Positions 1 through 10,879 of a stretch of DNA of 64,000 nt are shown one piece after another. The DNA comes from Tetraselmis striata (Eukaryota > Chlorophyta > Chlorodendrophyceae > Chlorodendrales > Chlorodendraceae), in NCBI GenBank assembly GCA_006384855.1, contig VCJN01003421.1, forward strand, positions 62,001 through 126,000, written 5' to 3'. Within the stretch, counting starts at the first letter, position 1. Every line of letters begins with the position of its first letter. The position numbers and the translations under genes were made by a program. The notes under the pieces are model-generated. The model was not told the origin of the DNA. It saw nothing but the letters and a program-made list of their open reading frames with translations, and searched no databases.

Positions 1-146
1 AATGGAGTGGAATTCATGTACTAAGCGTTGGGTCCGCTCGGTTTTCCTCTGAAGTCAGTTGTAACACGCCGTCACGTATTGCCATCGCGTATTACCATCG
101 CGCAGCGCTGAGATCACTGCCGGATGGTTAAGACATCCAAGATTCT

Positions 147-175
147 CCCCCCCCCCCCCCCCCCCCCCCCCCCCC
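147..175. repeat. Poly-C tract (29 nt)
   Basis: An uninterrupted run of 29 C. It is the first of many 10-34 nt G or C homopolymers in the window, most of which lie in introns or between genes. The rest of 1-818 holds no gene I can support. Confidence 0.95.
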
Positions 176-818
176 TTTGCGCCCTCGTGGGAGTTCATTT
201 TTCAAAGAAATACGGGAGCGTTGTTATGTAAAACAAATCCAGCGGCTGTGAAGCCCCTGCGAGTAAGGGCGAGGGCCAGTATCACCAGAGTCAAAACTCG
301 GGCCCCGCTTTGCCCTCGTGCGTCGACAGTACTGTTGAGCAATGCAGAAAAGTGAGCTTCTCGCACGCTCACATCGCTCGAAAGAGCTCCTCGTACCCTG
401 TCAGCCCCCCTCTTACTGCCCTCTAAAGGCGGAACTGAGTACTTCAAATCTAGCGACTACCATATTTGCTACTACTGATGCGCTAGCCGCGCCCCGGGCC
501 GGCGCCGCTTCCAGCTGCGTCTACTCGCCAGTCCGTGCTGCGGTACTCGTAGCTTTCTTTTCCGGACCGCGGAGGTAGCCGCGGGCCGTGGGTATGCGCC
601 ATCCCGCGCCACTGCCCGCCCCGCCCCCACGCCATCTCCTTCCGTGTTTGTTCGCCACCGCCCCGTACGGGGACCAGTAGCCACGTGTAAGGATTACTTG
701 TAGCAGTTGTAGTAATGATCAATCTGGTTTGTGGTTTTTCCCCAAAATTAACTGACCTAACTGCTGCTGCTCCTCGTGGTGTGTGGTGTTGTGTGTGGTC
801 GTGGTGTGTTTCTTTCGC

Positions 819-1018
819 CCCCGGGACAGGACTGGCACAAGTGAAACCTGTGCAGCGTCCCTATGACGGCCGTTTAGGCGGCATTAATCGAGTTACGGAA
901 AGCCCTGGGTAGGCGACGCTCCGTCACAGTCATCAAGCAAATTGCCAAAGCATTCTGCAAGACGAATTGACACCGTGACGAGATTTCCAACACTGATGGA
1001 TCACCGTCTAAAACACTC
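819..1018 (+). repeat. Dispersed repeat A, copy 1
   Basis: About 200 bp resembling 30801-31010 (inverted) and 47247-47420. Shared landmarks are CGGGACAGGACTGGCA, GACGGCCGTTTAGGC, AAATTGCC.AAGCATTCTGCAA and GATTTCCAACAC. Short fragments of the same family lie near 34043 and perhaps 41610. I see no coding potential or terminal inverted repeats. It is probably a short non-autonomous element or a piece of a larger one. Confidence 0.75.
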
Positions 1019-1080
1019 CCCGTTTGTATGAGTTCCATGGTCGGTCCGACCATCAGACCCGGGAACTTATGCTGACTAGG

Positions 1081-1140
1081 GCGCTCAGTGGCAGAGCGAG
1101 TGACTACGAGTATGTAAGTCGGCGGCTCGAGACCGGCCGG
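1081..1140 (+). repeat. tRNA-like (SINE-type) segment
   Basis: The segment has a D-arm-like GCTCAGTGGCAGAGC and, about 27 bases on, a B-box-like GGCTCGAGACC, the spacing of an internal RNA polymerase III promoter. The anticodon arm and acceptor stem are not convincing, so this reads as a tRNA-derived SINE head rather than a working tRNA gene. Confidence 0.5.
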
Positions 1141-1356
1141 GCCGTGAGAGCTTAGTCGTCACTGCATATTCGTACCGGTACTGTCTCATCTCGTAACAAA
1201 GACGCAGTGATTCGGTACCGGGGTACGTCGCGAATTGAATGAGGACCTGAAAAATGGGCCAACGCGCGGATAGGCGGGCTGGTCCCAGTTCGCCTAGGCC
1301 GTCTGTCCGGATTACGAGTACCTGTACCCGTAATACCGGCAAAACCTTTAACAGGG

Positions 1357-1430
1357 TACATCCCTTGTCCGCTCGGTAGAGCGGTCGTCTCGTGTGCGAG
1401 AGGTACCGGGTTCGATTCCTGGCCGATGTA
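1357..1430 (+). tRNA. tRNA-Thr(CGT)-like sequence
   Basis: Seventy-four bases fold as a tRNA. Six of seven acceptor pairs form (TACATCC with CGATGTA). The T arm is fully paired (CCGGG, loop TTCGATT, CCTGG, one G-T pair). The anticodon arm has four of five pairs and the loop CTCGTGT, giving anticodon CGT (threonine). The D arm is compact. The A/B boxes and the neighbouring second tRNA-like segment (1081-1140) suggest a tRNA-derived SINE, but a true tRNA gene cannot be excluded by eye. Confidence 0.5.
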
Positions 1431-1767
1431 TTTCGGCAATATCGGCCCGGCGTGTCCCGGGTTTACTCGGTTGATGCATTAGCCCTTCGGGGTTCGAATG
1501 AGGCAATGGTCTATGGGCTATGCCAGACCTACGACTGCAGTTGGCGCACGAGGTCAAGTGCTGGGGCGGCTTCGGCCGATGTCCCGGGGCGAACTTTTAC
1601 TGCCATGAAAATACCCGGTACTGACCACGACGGGCCGCCCTACCCGTTTGGGCGTCGGCCCATTCGAGTAATGCTTAGTCGTAGTTATTTTCTCACGGCA
1701 CTGGCTTTGACATATGCGCACCAAAACTGACCTAACTGCTTGATTGCGAATATGTTTTAAGGCACTG

Positions 1768-2616
1768 AGTAGTTCCCCTGAGTACTACGATTCCATGTTC
1801 CGTGTTGCCGCTTGCCGCCCATTTGGCCTTCCGGCGGCTCCTGTCCTCTCCCTTGGCGAGCCATGCTCTTGTGCTTCTTGCTCCTTCTCGGTACAAGGTA
1901 TGCTTGCCCGGTTTGAGGATGCTGGCATGGAGTTCACTCCTTCTACTTGGGCGGTTGCATACGCTGATCACGTGGCACGTTGCTCTGGGGGCGACTCCAA
2001 TCACGCCGCACACGAGCGGGCGGCACATGGCCTTTCCGACATTTGCCACGACGTGAAGTCCGCGCTGGGCGTGGGTGTCCAGATCCTCACGGACCCGTCG
2101 GTGCTTGTTTCTCTCCCGAAGGGCAGCGACGGGCGGCCTGCCGATGTTGGGCTTTTTGGGTATGGCGGCATCCGCGGAAACACGGTTGCTGTCGATACCA
2201 CCATTGCCCCTATCCTCGGCGTGTCAACCTCGGATCCAACGACTGCTTTGCGGGCTGCAGAGCGCCGCAAAATCCAGAAGTATGACGAGGGTGTCCGAAA
2301 CGCTGCCGGTATGCTTCGCTTTGTTCCCTTCGCCGTTTCCGAGTTTGGCTCGCTGGCCCCGCACGCCGAGGCTTTCTTGGTGGAGCTCGCGAAAGCTAGC
2401 CACACACACACTCGCCAAAAAATCGGCCAACTCTTGTCTGCGTGGCGCGGCCGTTTCTCCTTGCTCATCAACATGGCACATGCAGACAACGTTCTTGGCG
2501 GGGTCGCGGCCGCGCGTGCGGCACGTGATGGTGCTCCTGCGCCGGCGTCGCGTCGCTCGTCGGCATGTGTTGCTATGACCCGGGTCATTGGCTGCAAGCG
2601 TCCTCGCCGCAGCTGA
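1768..2616 (+). pseudogene. LINE ORF C-terminus: zinc knuckle plus PD-(D/E)XK endonuclease
   Basis: An open frame of about 282 codons runs from the truncation point to the stop. In order it shows a Cys/His cluster (CSCASC, then DHVARC about 40 residues on) and an R2-type restriction-like endonuclease core. The core is RPADV, then VAVDTTI about 15 residues later, then KIQKYDEGV, fitting the P-D...D...K-x-x-K-Y layout of RLE LINEs (R2, CRE, NeSL, Dualen). It continues with a conserved VPFAVSEFG segment and ends in a basic tail. Reverse transcriptase is absent because the copy is truncated. The frame shows no internal stop, so the insertion may be fairly recent. Clade assignment within RLE LINEs is not possible from this part. 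Confidence 0.8.
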
Positions 2617-2837
2617 TAGCCTACCCCGGGGCGGGGGTTCCTTAAGTTCCTGGCAGCTAAGTGACTTCGTGGTTCCCTTGGCTCTTTCTTGGTTCTTGGC
2701 TCCCTGTCCTCCTGCTCGACCTTGGTTTCGGGCTTAAGTCTCTCTTCTGCTGGCAACCTTTCATAGTTGCTGTTAGTTCTGTTGTAGTGCGCTTATGTGA
2801 AAGCCCTGATGTAATTAAAGCCCTTGATGAAAAAAAA
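1769..2837 (+). mobile_element. LINE with RLE endonuclease, copy 1 (5'-truncated)
   Basis: A 1,069-bp 3' fragment of a non-LTR retrotransposon. It is flanked by a perfect 17-bp TSD, ATGTTTTAAGGCACTGA, at 1752-1768 and 2838-2854. It holds the C-terminal end of the ORF, about 220 bp of 3' UTR, and a short A tail just before the right TSD. Two more copies lie at 15556-16986 and 46108-47142, both on the minus strand. A truncated 5' end, A-rich 3' end and long TSD are the marks of target-primed reverse transcription. Confidence 0.88.
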
Positions 2838-2854
2838 ATGTTTTAAGGCACTGA

Positions 2855-4250
2855 TGAAAGAAGAGCAATATTCAAGTGACCTAGCTAGTACGACCCGTAC
2901 GGTCTTTTGGTGGTTTCAACCGGTCAAGTTACCGGTACGATCATGGTTCAATACGGGCTGCCCCATCGCCCGCTAGCCCTGCGATCCTGGCCGGGGAGCT
3001 ACTAAGGACAACCACCTGCACCTCGCCTGCCATTTTCTAGCTCATTGCTGGCGGCAGCGGCTTCACGTGCGCGTGAGGGTCGCATAGACTGATCAAGTCC
3101 ACACCGAGGTTCCTTTTCCCGGTAGTGAGTTGAGTCGCCGTGCCACGAACCTGAGTTACATCATCAAAAAGCAACATGCAACTCCGCAGTAGTGAGGATT
3201 TTCCGATTATTCGAGCGCCCGAAGTCATTTTCCGTTTTTGCCTTGACTTTGCAGCTAGGACGTTTTCGGGTGGCAATGCGCACGGTGTGGTATTGGAGCT
3301 GGGATGCCCCCGTTGATGGCTTAAACCTCAACATCCGAAGCCGAGTCGCGGTGCTCCGAAACCAGTGCGGCAGTCTCAACAAGATAGAGACTCAAAGACA
3401 AACAAAGGTGGTATGCAGTGGTGGTGTAAAGGCGAGAGGCTAGTACAATGTTTTTTTGACGATACAAGACGGTCACCACCCGCAGATGCTATATACACTA
3501 TTCTTGGCGTCAGCACTGGTCGTCAGACCATGCCGACATATAGCAGCACGCTCACTGCAAAGAGCGTCACCTTGAAGAGACGAGCATAAGGCCTAACGTC
3601 GGCCTAGTCATAGTATGGCATTGTATGTTATATACATATAACAATACTGGCTGATAATCATCAACATCCTCGGGTATGTATGGAATATCCCCCGAGGTAC
3701 AGCACTAGTGCGCGCGGCATGCGCACACTAGTATTGGTATTATGCGAAAGGTAGCTCATGACAAGTTACAATACTTTGTAACTGTCACACTAGGCTCCCG
3801 CAACCCTCTCGCAGTAATCAACTCTTGAGGTTAGGTCCTGAGGTGGACGCGCTCGGCACCATGGCCGATGCTCGTCATGGTTGTCGACGACGGCAACTAC
3901 GCTTCCCACAACAAATCGACGCGGACGGAGGACGTCCGTGTCGTCGGGGTGGCCGCTTGCCGTCATGCAAGACATTGTGTCCTAGCAGCATGCATGGCGT
4001 CGTGTCATCAACGGTCGTTACATGTGGTTTTCCGAAACTATCCGCGTCATTGGTCGGTTACGGGGATGGCGCCGCTCATGCGCCGATATTTTGAGAGGGC
4101 TCGTTGCCCTCGCCATAACCTGCCGCAGCTACGTTTGCTATGGTTGCAATGGAAAGCGCGTATGTGCGGTTCGGTCCGGCGCGTCTCCGACGCTTCCTAC
4201 TGCAACGTCGTCGTCGCAAGGACGACCACGACAACCTGAAAATGCCCGCC
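2855..4250. other. Stretch without a recognisable gene
   Basis: No credible coding region was seen. It holds short palindromes rich in GTAC and several small hairpins near 3620-3790, for example CACTAGTGCGC facing GCGCACACTAG. Confidence 0.5.
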
Positions 4251-4750
4251 GGGGGGCAGCTCTACCACCTGGCGTGCTCGACGTCTCGTGGTGAATGTAA
4301 CTACCCATGTCCGACTCCGGGTTTGGAACCTCGGCGGCCGTCGCTGGTGCAGCAGCGGCGGCCGCCTCATCGACTCGTCGTTACCCTCTCCCCGGCAACA
4401 CTGTCAACGTTACGGGCCGACGTAGGCTACAAGAGCCTCTACGCCGGCCAAACCCGTTCCGGACGTCACGACAACTCATCTCCGACAACATGAGCTGCAC
4501 GCCGGGGGGGCAGCTCCGGCACTTAATGCGACCGGTGCATTTCTTGCTGGTGTCATAGTAGGTATGCGACTTGTGAGGTAGTCGGCAGCCGTCGCCGGTG
4601 CAGCCACGGCGGCCGCCTCACCGCACTCCGCGATGCGATGCGATGCGAGACGCGCGCCGACAATAACTTACCGAGTCGGCGGGTCTTTTGCGACGTCGCC
4701 GGCAACCGACCCCGACACACAGAAGAGCCGGTACGGCGCGACTACACTGG
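4251..4750 (+). repeat. Diverged ~250-bp tandem duplication
   Basis: Two imperfect units are offset by about 250 bp. CGCCGGGGGGCAGCTC at 4251 recurs near 4500, and the block around 4331-4380 (GGCGGCCGTCGCTGGTGCAG) recurs as GGCAGCCGTCGCCGGTGCAG near 4582. No protein assignment is possible, and the surrounding open frames look like chance GC-rich frames. Confidence 0.6.
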
Positions 4751-5061
4751 GCCCCACGTGCATGCGCCCCGATGCGTTGCCCGTTTAAGGTGCCGCCCCG
4801 CGTGCGACGAGGCAGCGGTACGACCGCCGCTGGGGATGGCAGCGGCCGTACACCGCTCTCATCGTGCCGGGTTGCGTGTCCACTGCTCGTAATGTACACC
4901 GCCGGTACATGTGTAGAGTTCCCGTCGCGTACAACGTACCGTACTTCACATGGTTGTACGCGGCGCGCTCTATCGTCCGCGCGCGCAGCTCGCACTCGTC
5001 CAACTTGTACATGTGCCGCTCTGTTGGCACTCATCGCCAACTTGGCCGTTCCTACTGGCCT

Positions 5062-6010
5062 CTAGTTCCGGTTCGTGACGCAAGCCGTCACGGCGCGCGG
5101 CAAATGTTGCCCCGACGGCGCCTTATTGATTTCCACAACACTTCCCGCGGTTATGTTGTGGCTGCCTTGCCCTTGCCTGCTGGGGTGGGTTGGCTGGGGT
5201 GACGTTTCAGCTAGATGGAGAGGCGCTGTGGGTTGCGCAGCTGGTGTGACTCCGCTGTGTGGCCGGCCAGTTCGGCGGCTACTGCGGGTTGGCTGGCAGG
5301 AGAGGACTGTGCAAGCAGCTCTGTGGTTGTTGTGGTGAGGTGGTGAAGTTCTGCCATCCGTTCTGTGGTGCCATTGGGTGTGCCCTCCCAGAATGTGCGG
5401 TGCACTGTTGAGCGTTGGGGGGAATCGAGGATTATGCCAGCCAGAATTGGTGTCTCTGCTGCCGCACGCTGGGCGTTGTCCACCTCCATGGCGCTGTCGT
5501 TCTCCTCGTAGTTGAGTTCTTCTTCCTCGTTGTCCGCCAGCGCTCCAGGCATGGCAGTTGCCGCTGAGGCTGTGGTTGTAGGCGCATGGGCTGGGTGGGC
5601 TGTTCCGGGGGCGCGCTAGGTTGCTCCTCCGCGCTGGTCGATGGCTGCCACTGCATCTGCAACCGCTCCTCGCCTCGGTGTTCTGTGCTCGAACCCAGGG
5701 GGGGGGGGGGAGCGTCGCGGACTTGGGGTCGTTGGAGGTGGCAGTTGGTTCGGGCTTGCTGGTGGGCGCTTCTCGGTTGGTGCCGGAGTTGGCTCGGCCT
5801 TGATCTTCCCGCACGCATTTGACACTGTCTTGCGCCACTGGTCTGTTCTGTCGGTGCCGCGGGTGCCACCGATGATGCTGTGGTGGTGGGCGGTCAACCG
5901 CAGGGTGAGGGTGTAGACTGGGCGTCCGGCGGCTCGTAGGGCGAGGGACGCTGGGGCGGTCTTCCGCGCCTTCTTAAGCATCCCTATCGCTACGCGTCGG
6001 ACATGGTTGT
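5062..6010 (-). other. Proline/glutamine-rich open segments, unassigned
   Basis: On the minus strand, open segments around a 10-nt C run (5701-5710, G on the plus strand) encode low-complexity Pro/Gln/Ser/Thr-rich protein. An acidic piece (EEEELNYEENDSAMEVDN) lies at 5400-5550. Upstream, 5750-5990 is more ordered, with a TDQWRKTVSNACGKIK stretch. The composition would suit the first ORF of a retroelement, but no zinc knuckle or other diagnostic motif is visible. A real low-complexity host exon is the alternative. Confidence 0.25.
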
Positions 6011-6488
6011 GGCTAGTGTTGCCTCCCAGTTCTCCCGCCTCCCGGATCGTCTGGCTGAAGGGGTGGATGAGCAGCTCCGAGCGAGGTGTCGAACTCGCAC
6101 TCGTCGAAACGGGGTCCGCTTAACCGCGCATAACGACTACCAGGCGCGAGTAGTCGCCTGTATATATCGCGCCTAACGTTAGGCGTCACAGTACTTTAAA
6201 CTTGGCGGTAAGGATGAGTACGGCAGCGGAGCCTTGCATCAAAGTACTATAGCGAGTAGCGGGTACTCGGTAGTCACTAGTGCACAAAGTTCGAGACGAG
6301 TACACGAGTCACTGTACTTTACGGGAATCGCCGCCCTTCATATCTGCTATTAGGCGCGCGCCTACTCACGAGTACGCGCGGAAGATACCCGCGTGATGAC
6401 GAGTGATGATGACGAGCATGCCGGGCAGTACGGTACTGGTCGATACACAACAAAGGCTGCAAAAATGCATTACACGGTAGTCACGGTT

Positions 6489-6616
6489 GGTTTTGTGATT
6501 TAATAAAGGTGAGGTGCCAGGCTGGATCAGCGGCCAATGAGCGTCGAGCTTCGGTTTTGTGATTTAATAAAGGTGAGGTGCCAGGCTGGATCAGCGGCCA
6601 ATGAGCGTCGAGCTTC
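6489..6616 (+). repeat. Perfect 64-bp tandem duplication
   Basis: Two identical adjacent 64-bp units (6489-6552 and 6553-6616) begin GGTTTTGTGATTTAATAAAG and end GTCGAGCTTC. Identity over the whole unit points to a recent duplication. Confidence 0.95.
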
Positions 6617-6764
6617 GGGGTGTGGTTAAGCGGACATGGGCGCGCCTACTCCTAGCTGGCAAATTTAACGTCAAGGCACCGGACATTTTCGGATTTATGG
6701 CGGAGGGGTCGGCAACTGCATAAAGTATTAGGGAAATACTAGAAATTTAATTACAATGGGTCTA

Positions 6765-7675
6765 CTACCGCCCCCGGCCCGTGCCCGCCCCCCCTAGCAT
6801 GCGGCCGGCTGGCTCCGCTACCGCCGGCCTCTTCCTGGCGCCGGCATGTGGTGTTATGCCCGCTGTCGGCTCGGGGGCTGACTGCCCCTTGTTGCCCGCA
6901 GATACTTCTGCGGGCATGCTACTCATGGCAGCTGCTGCCATCTGCTGCGCCCCGCGGCTAAGGAGCTTGTTTGACGGGGCTGGCATGATGCCGCCGCGCG
7001 CTCCCGTTGCGCTTGCTTCCTCTGGCGTCCAGCCTGCATCCTCGCAGTAGCGTCCTGAAGCGCCGGGGATCTAGCCGCACGGGGAACATGAGCTCGTCGA
7101 GCGAGCGGGGGAGGGGGGCTGTAGCCGGTAGACAGGTCTTGCACCGGAGCGCCGTTCTGGTCGATTCCGGACTGCGGTAGTGATGAAAGAAAAAACACTT
7201 AGTCGCCGACACTCGGGCAGCGACAACATCAGCAGCTACACGATGAGCAGGCAAACCGGCCGGCAAGCGCACCTTTGCACTGGGGATGCAAAGAACCCTT
7301 GCTGCATGCGTCGGCTTCATCGATTTAAGCAAGGCAGCTTGCTCCTCCTCCACGGTCAATTAGGGTGGGCAGACGGGCCGTTCAGCTTGACCAGTCAAAA
7401 ACGCTCGACGTGTCATCGGCGCTGACTGTCGTGAGGTAGTAGCGCAGGGGCGGGCCGCGCGGGACAGGCGGGGGCTCGCGTGCTCCTCTCGGCAGCATGA
7501 TATCTTCCCACGACGCGTCATCCGTCCCGGCAGCGGCATGGAAAGTGCTGACGGAGGCCATGGTGGCACGGGGGGCGCGCAGGGCGATCTGCTCTTCATG
7601 CGAAGCGGTCAGCATAAATAGGCGAAGAGGAAGTGCCAAAGAGTGAAAGTGCGCGCGCGGCTGGTGGCTCATCAC
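6765..7675 (-). CDS. Possible small two-exon gene, unknown
   Basis: A first open segment starts at ATG 7675 (MMSHQPRAHFHSLALP). It could splice after SSVFD at about 7390 to an acceptor near 7168, giving PESTRTALRCKTCLPAT and a basic tail that ends near 6958. Overlapping frames continue to 6765. No domain is recognised. Codon composition is GC-rich like the neighbours, but nothing proves it is expressed, and it may be a relic of a mobile element. Confidence 0.25.
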
Positions 7676-8639
7676 GTACTTTATATCATTGCACCAGTCT
7701 CGAGTAGTAATGGTACCTCGGTACCCGGGGCGTCACAATAACATTATCAATGACACTACGATGCATCTGCTGTTGTATGTAATGCACAGCGCGTTTCACA
7801 TTAATCTTATTGCTGAACAGATTACATGCACATCAACATACATACCACAAATGACATGAAATTCACAAAAGTACAGATGTGTATAACGGCAAAGACAAAT
7901 GCAAACTTTTGTGTCAGCATCGGTTGACAATACTTGCTCGCGACGATACTGCAGTACACCGCGGCATCCATGCGTAACATTGACCCATGTTGTCAGTATC
8001 AGAAAAAATATGTTGTGAGTGTGTCAGGAAAATTAGTGAAGCAGGCATGTGCAAGCATAATGCAGATTGGCCATGTTTCGTAAGATAGTATTGCTTAACA
8101 TTACATTTGGAAACCCCAGATCCAACCGACGCCTATATGTATCATGCGCCTGCCATACTACGCAACTGCTCCCGCAACATATGGATATGCTCAATTCATA
8201 CACGCCACGGTTGCTGCGTATATGCTACTACTGCATGGCATCAACACCGCCATCATCCTCATCGAGGGCGGCGATGTCGTAGGCATGGGAGTGCTTCAAG
8301 TAGGAGCACCACCCGTGCCGGGCTGCACTATCAGCATCAGCGCAAAGTGCAGGAAAGCAACAACAACATGTAAGATGCTTCAGCAATAATATATAACACA
8401 GGTGGCCCATCACCTGATCATCTGCCTCGGCACAGCGTCACCAGCGGCCCTTTGCCGCCGCCCCCTGCTGGCAATGCTGATGGCCTCTGTCCATGTATAT
8501 GTGACAAGTCTGCCATGCACAATCCTGGGCGGGAAGACAAAGTCCTGCTGGAAGATAGTGTTGATCGGGCCCTCCCTCAGTCCAGTGCTCATAGGCGTTG
8601 ATAGCACGCATCTCCAACTGCAAACACAACGGGAGGCGA

Positions 8640-9104
8640 AGTCATCGCGCTGTTTTTGAGGTGGCGCTCAGCGACAACGAAATAAGTTACCTTGACCTAC
8701 AAGCTACGGGCAGCTACAGAGGTATTCTTCGCAGCCTTCATGGACATCGCGGCAGCAAAGGACATCACTCCGTGCATGAAGTTGCATGACGGCAATTTCC
8801 CGATGGATAGAACTGCATGGCAACCTTGACGCACTGAGTGCTCAGTGCATGGAGCACTGCAAATATGGAGATCAAGGAGGGCTTCCGCAACGGCAGCAAC
8901 CAACAGCCCCAGCACCTGCTCAAGTCCGGCAAGGTGATGCTCTCCATGACTGGCCAAGTCACGACGCGCAGCACCTTGATCGCGCACCACCGTGACATGC
9001 ATGGACCACCCCATCGTGCACAGCCCCACCTGCCCAAGGCAAAGGCGTGTGCCGTGAAGGCAGAGATGGCAGAGAAAGCGGCGACGAAGCGAAGGAAGAT
9101 GTGA
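8640..9104 (+). pseudogene. Relic coding segments, probably of a transposon
   Basis: Open pieces include FAAFMDIAAAKDITPCMKLH around 8730-8790, after a plausible splice acceptor. A second piece around 8855-9104 contains QPQHLLKSGKVMLSMTGQV and a Lys/Arg/Ala-rich tail ending KRRKM. The frames do not join without changes and I do not recognise the family. Confidence 0.3.
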
Positions 9105-9352
9105 ATGCATTAATTACATCTAGTGAGCGTGTCCCTTCCCCTTCTCGCCCTTTCTGGATTTGCCATAGACAACCATGTCACATGAGCGGCAGGTGCTCGG
9201 CTCACCGCTGCCCTCAGCCCCCCTCACCGATGTTGAACGCCTCGCCTCCCGCCTCCATCGTTGCTTCGCGCCCCGCCCTCCTCTGCATGAAGTACTTCTT
9301 TTCATATGGCCCGCACTTTACCGCATCCCAGCTGTCAATGCTGTCGTAGCTT

Positions 9353-10081
9353 TCAGAACTGCGCCGCTTTAGTCGCCTTCGCTGGTGTTGTCTGAGATAC
9401 CCGCTCACTCTCGCTCCATGCGCTCCTGCCACTCCGTAGCGCGCAGCTTCCGAGCGCGCTCACCCAACTCACGCGCACGCTCTGAGCGCACAGCTCGGAG
9501 CGCCTACTGTTCCAGCTTGTCTGCCTCGCTCTTGCCCGGCAGCGCCTCCCACCGGAATACATAGCCACCCGTCTCTATGGGAAGCGGTGGCGGGATCGGT
9601 GCGCTGCATCCCAGCCCATCACATCGCGCAGAGCATCGCTATCGTCCATCGGGTGCATAAAATGCGCCTCGCACAGCGCATGCAGCTCGCGCATTGCGTA
9701 TACTTTGGGATCATCGAAGGCAGTGAGGAAGGGCCATGCCTTTGGATCACTTGGGCCCACTGAGTAGCCAGTTGGCAGCTCCACGTGGTGGCCGTGGCCG
9801 TTCATGCGGTCGTACATCGCTTCGGTCACCGCCGAGACCAACGCCTCCTCGCCTATCACTGGTAGGCCGTCTACTGTGGTGGACTTGCCACACTTCCGGC
9901 AGAATTCGGAGGCGGCGGGCTGGTGGCCGAAACGGCCAGAACGCACCGAGCGCAATTCTCGCGTCGCGCCATATCGTTGGGGCGCTGCGTCGGCGCGAAG
10001 GGTTTTCAGCCTCCAACCCGTTGTAGCATCAACGGACGATGCGAGAGAACAACGGAGGAACTCAAAAATCCGCCACGGCAA
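9353..10081 (-). pseudogene. Degraded ORF with a CxxC knuckle, unknown
   Basis: The main open part (9575-10081, 168 codons) contains EFCRKCGKSTTVDGLP, a likely half zinc site, then an acidic/aromatic segment with DDPKVYAMRELHALCEAHF. Another frame downstream (about 9250-9560) reads as a charged helix (AVRSERARELGERARKL), suggesting one former protein now frameshifted. Family unknown; the setting among mobile elements suggests a transposon gene. Confidence 0.35.
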
Positions 10082-10455
10082 CGACCTCAGATTCCCCTTC
10101 CTCTAGCGATATCGGGTGCGTGTCGGGTGGGATCGGTGCCGAAATGTCTCCGATTATGTTTGGCGTGGGTGGGCCGCAGTGAGTGAGTGGGGCAAAAAGG
10201 GCGGCGTCCGTACCTGATGCGGCCGAGTGCACAGCCGTTGTTGACCACTGTGGGCACCACCTGCCCTACTACCGCCAGTAATGTGTACCCATGAGATAAG
10301 GTTTGCGCTCCGGGGGGCGTGATGCGCAGTGGCCGCGCGCACTGGGGGCAAGCGCGCTATGTGCAGCTCGGGGTGGGTGAGGAAGTTTGCTGTGTGATGG
10401 ACGCGGTGCGCGCGGCCCGCATAAAGGATTCTATTATAGTACATCAGTACTAGCG

Positions 10456-10527
10456 CAGTGTGCAGTGTGCGACAGTGTGCGCCGCAGTGCGCAGTGTGCA
10501 GCAGTGTGCAGTGTGCGACAGCAGTGC
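10456..10527 (+). repeat. Short tandem repeat based on CAGTGTGC
   Basis: About seven degenerate copies of an 8-11 bp unit (GCAGTGTGCGACAGTGTGC and so on). Simple-sequence DNA with no coding role visible. Confidence 0.85.
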
Positions 10528-10542
10528 ATGACTAGTTCATGC

Positions 10543-10690
10543 ACGATATCCCGGTACTGGTGTGAATTACAAAAAGGGCAGTTCCCCAGAATTAGAAAAT
10601 CAACACAGCAAGCCGCCTAAAAGCGGCCTGGAACTGGTACTGGTATTGGTGTGAATTACAAAAAGGGCAGTTCCGGTACTGGTACGCCGT
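10543..10690 (+). repeat. Dispersed repeat B, copy 1
   Basis: GGTGTGAATTACAAAAAGGG followed by CAGTTCC occurs at about 10559 and again at 10648. Between the two lies AAAATCAACACAGCAAGCCG, CCTAAAAGCGGCC. The same layout recurs, longer, at 15176-15537. The direct repeats at both ends suggest a small element, or its remnant, flanked by short terminal repeats. Confidence 0.65.
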
Positions 10691-10879
10691 CATATCACGT
10701 ACCATTTGCGTACGGGTACTGCCATGACAGTCATGGCGGCGCGGGTACTCGCGACCACCGCCGAGATAAGCTGACTGTAAGCGGATATAGGGGAGGGTTA
10801 GGCGCGGGTGATACGGAATACAGTAATCGTATAGTAAAATTGAGTACGGATACAGTACAAGTACCGTGTTAAGCGCGGT

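Noticed and set aside
1769-2616. R2-type LINE inserted in rDNA.
   Set aside because: None of the three copies is next to rRNA sequence, and their target sites differ.
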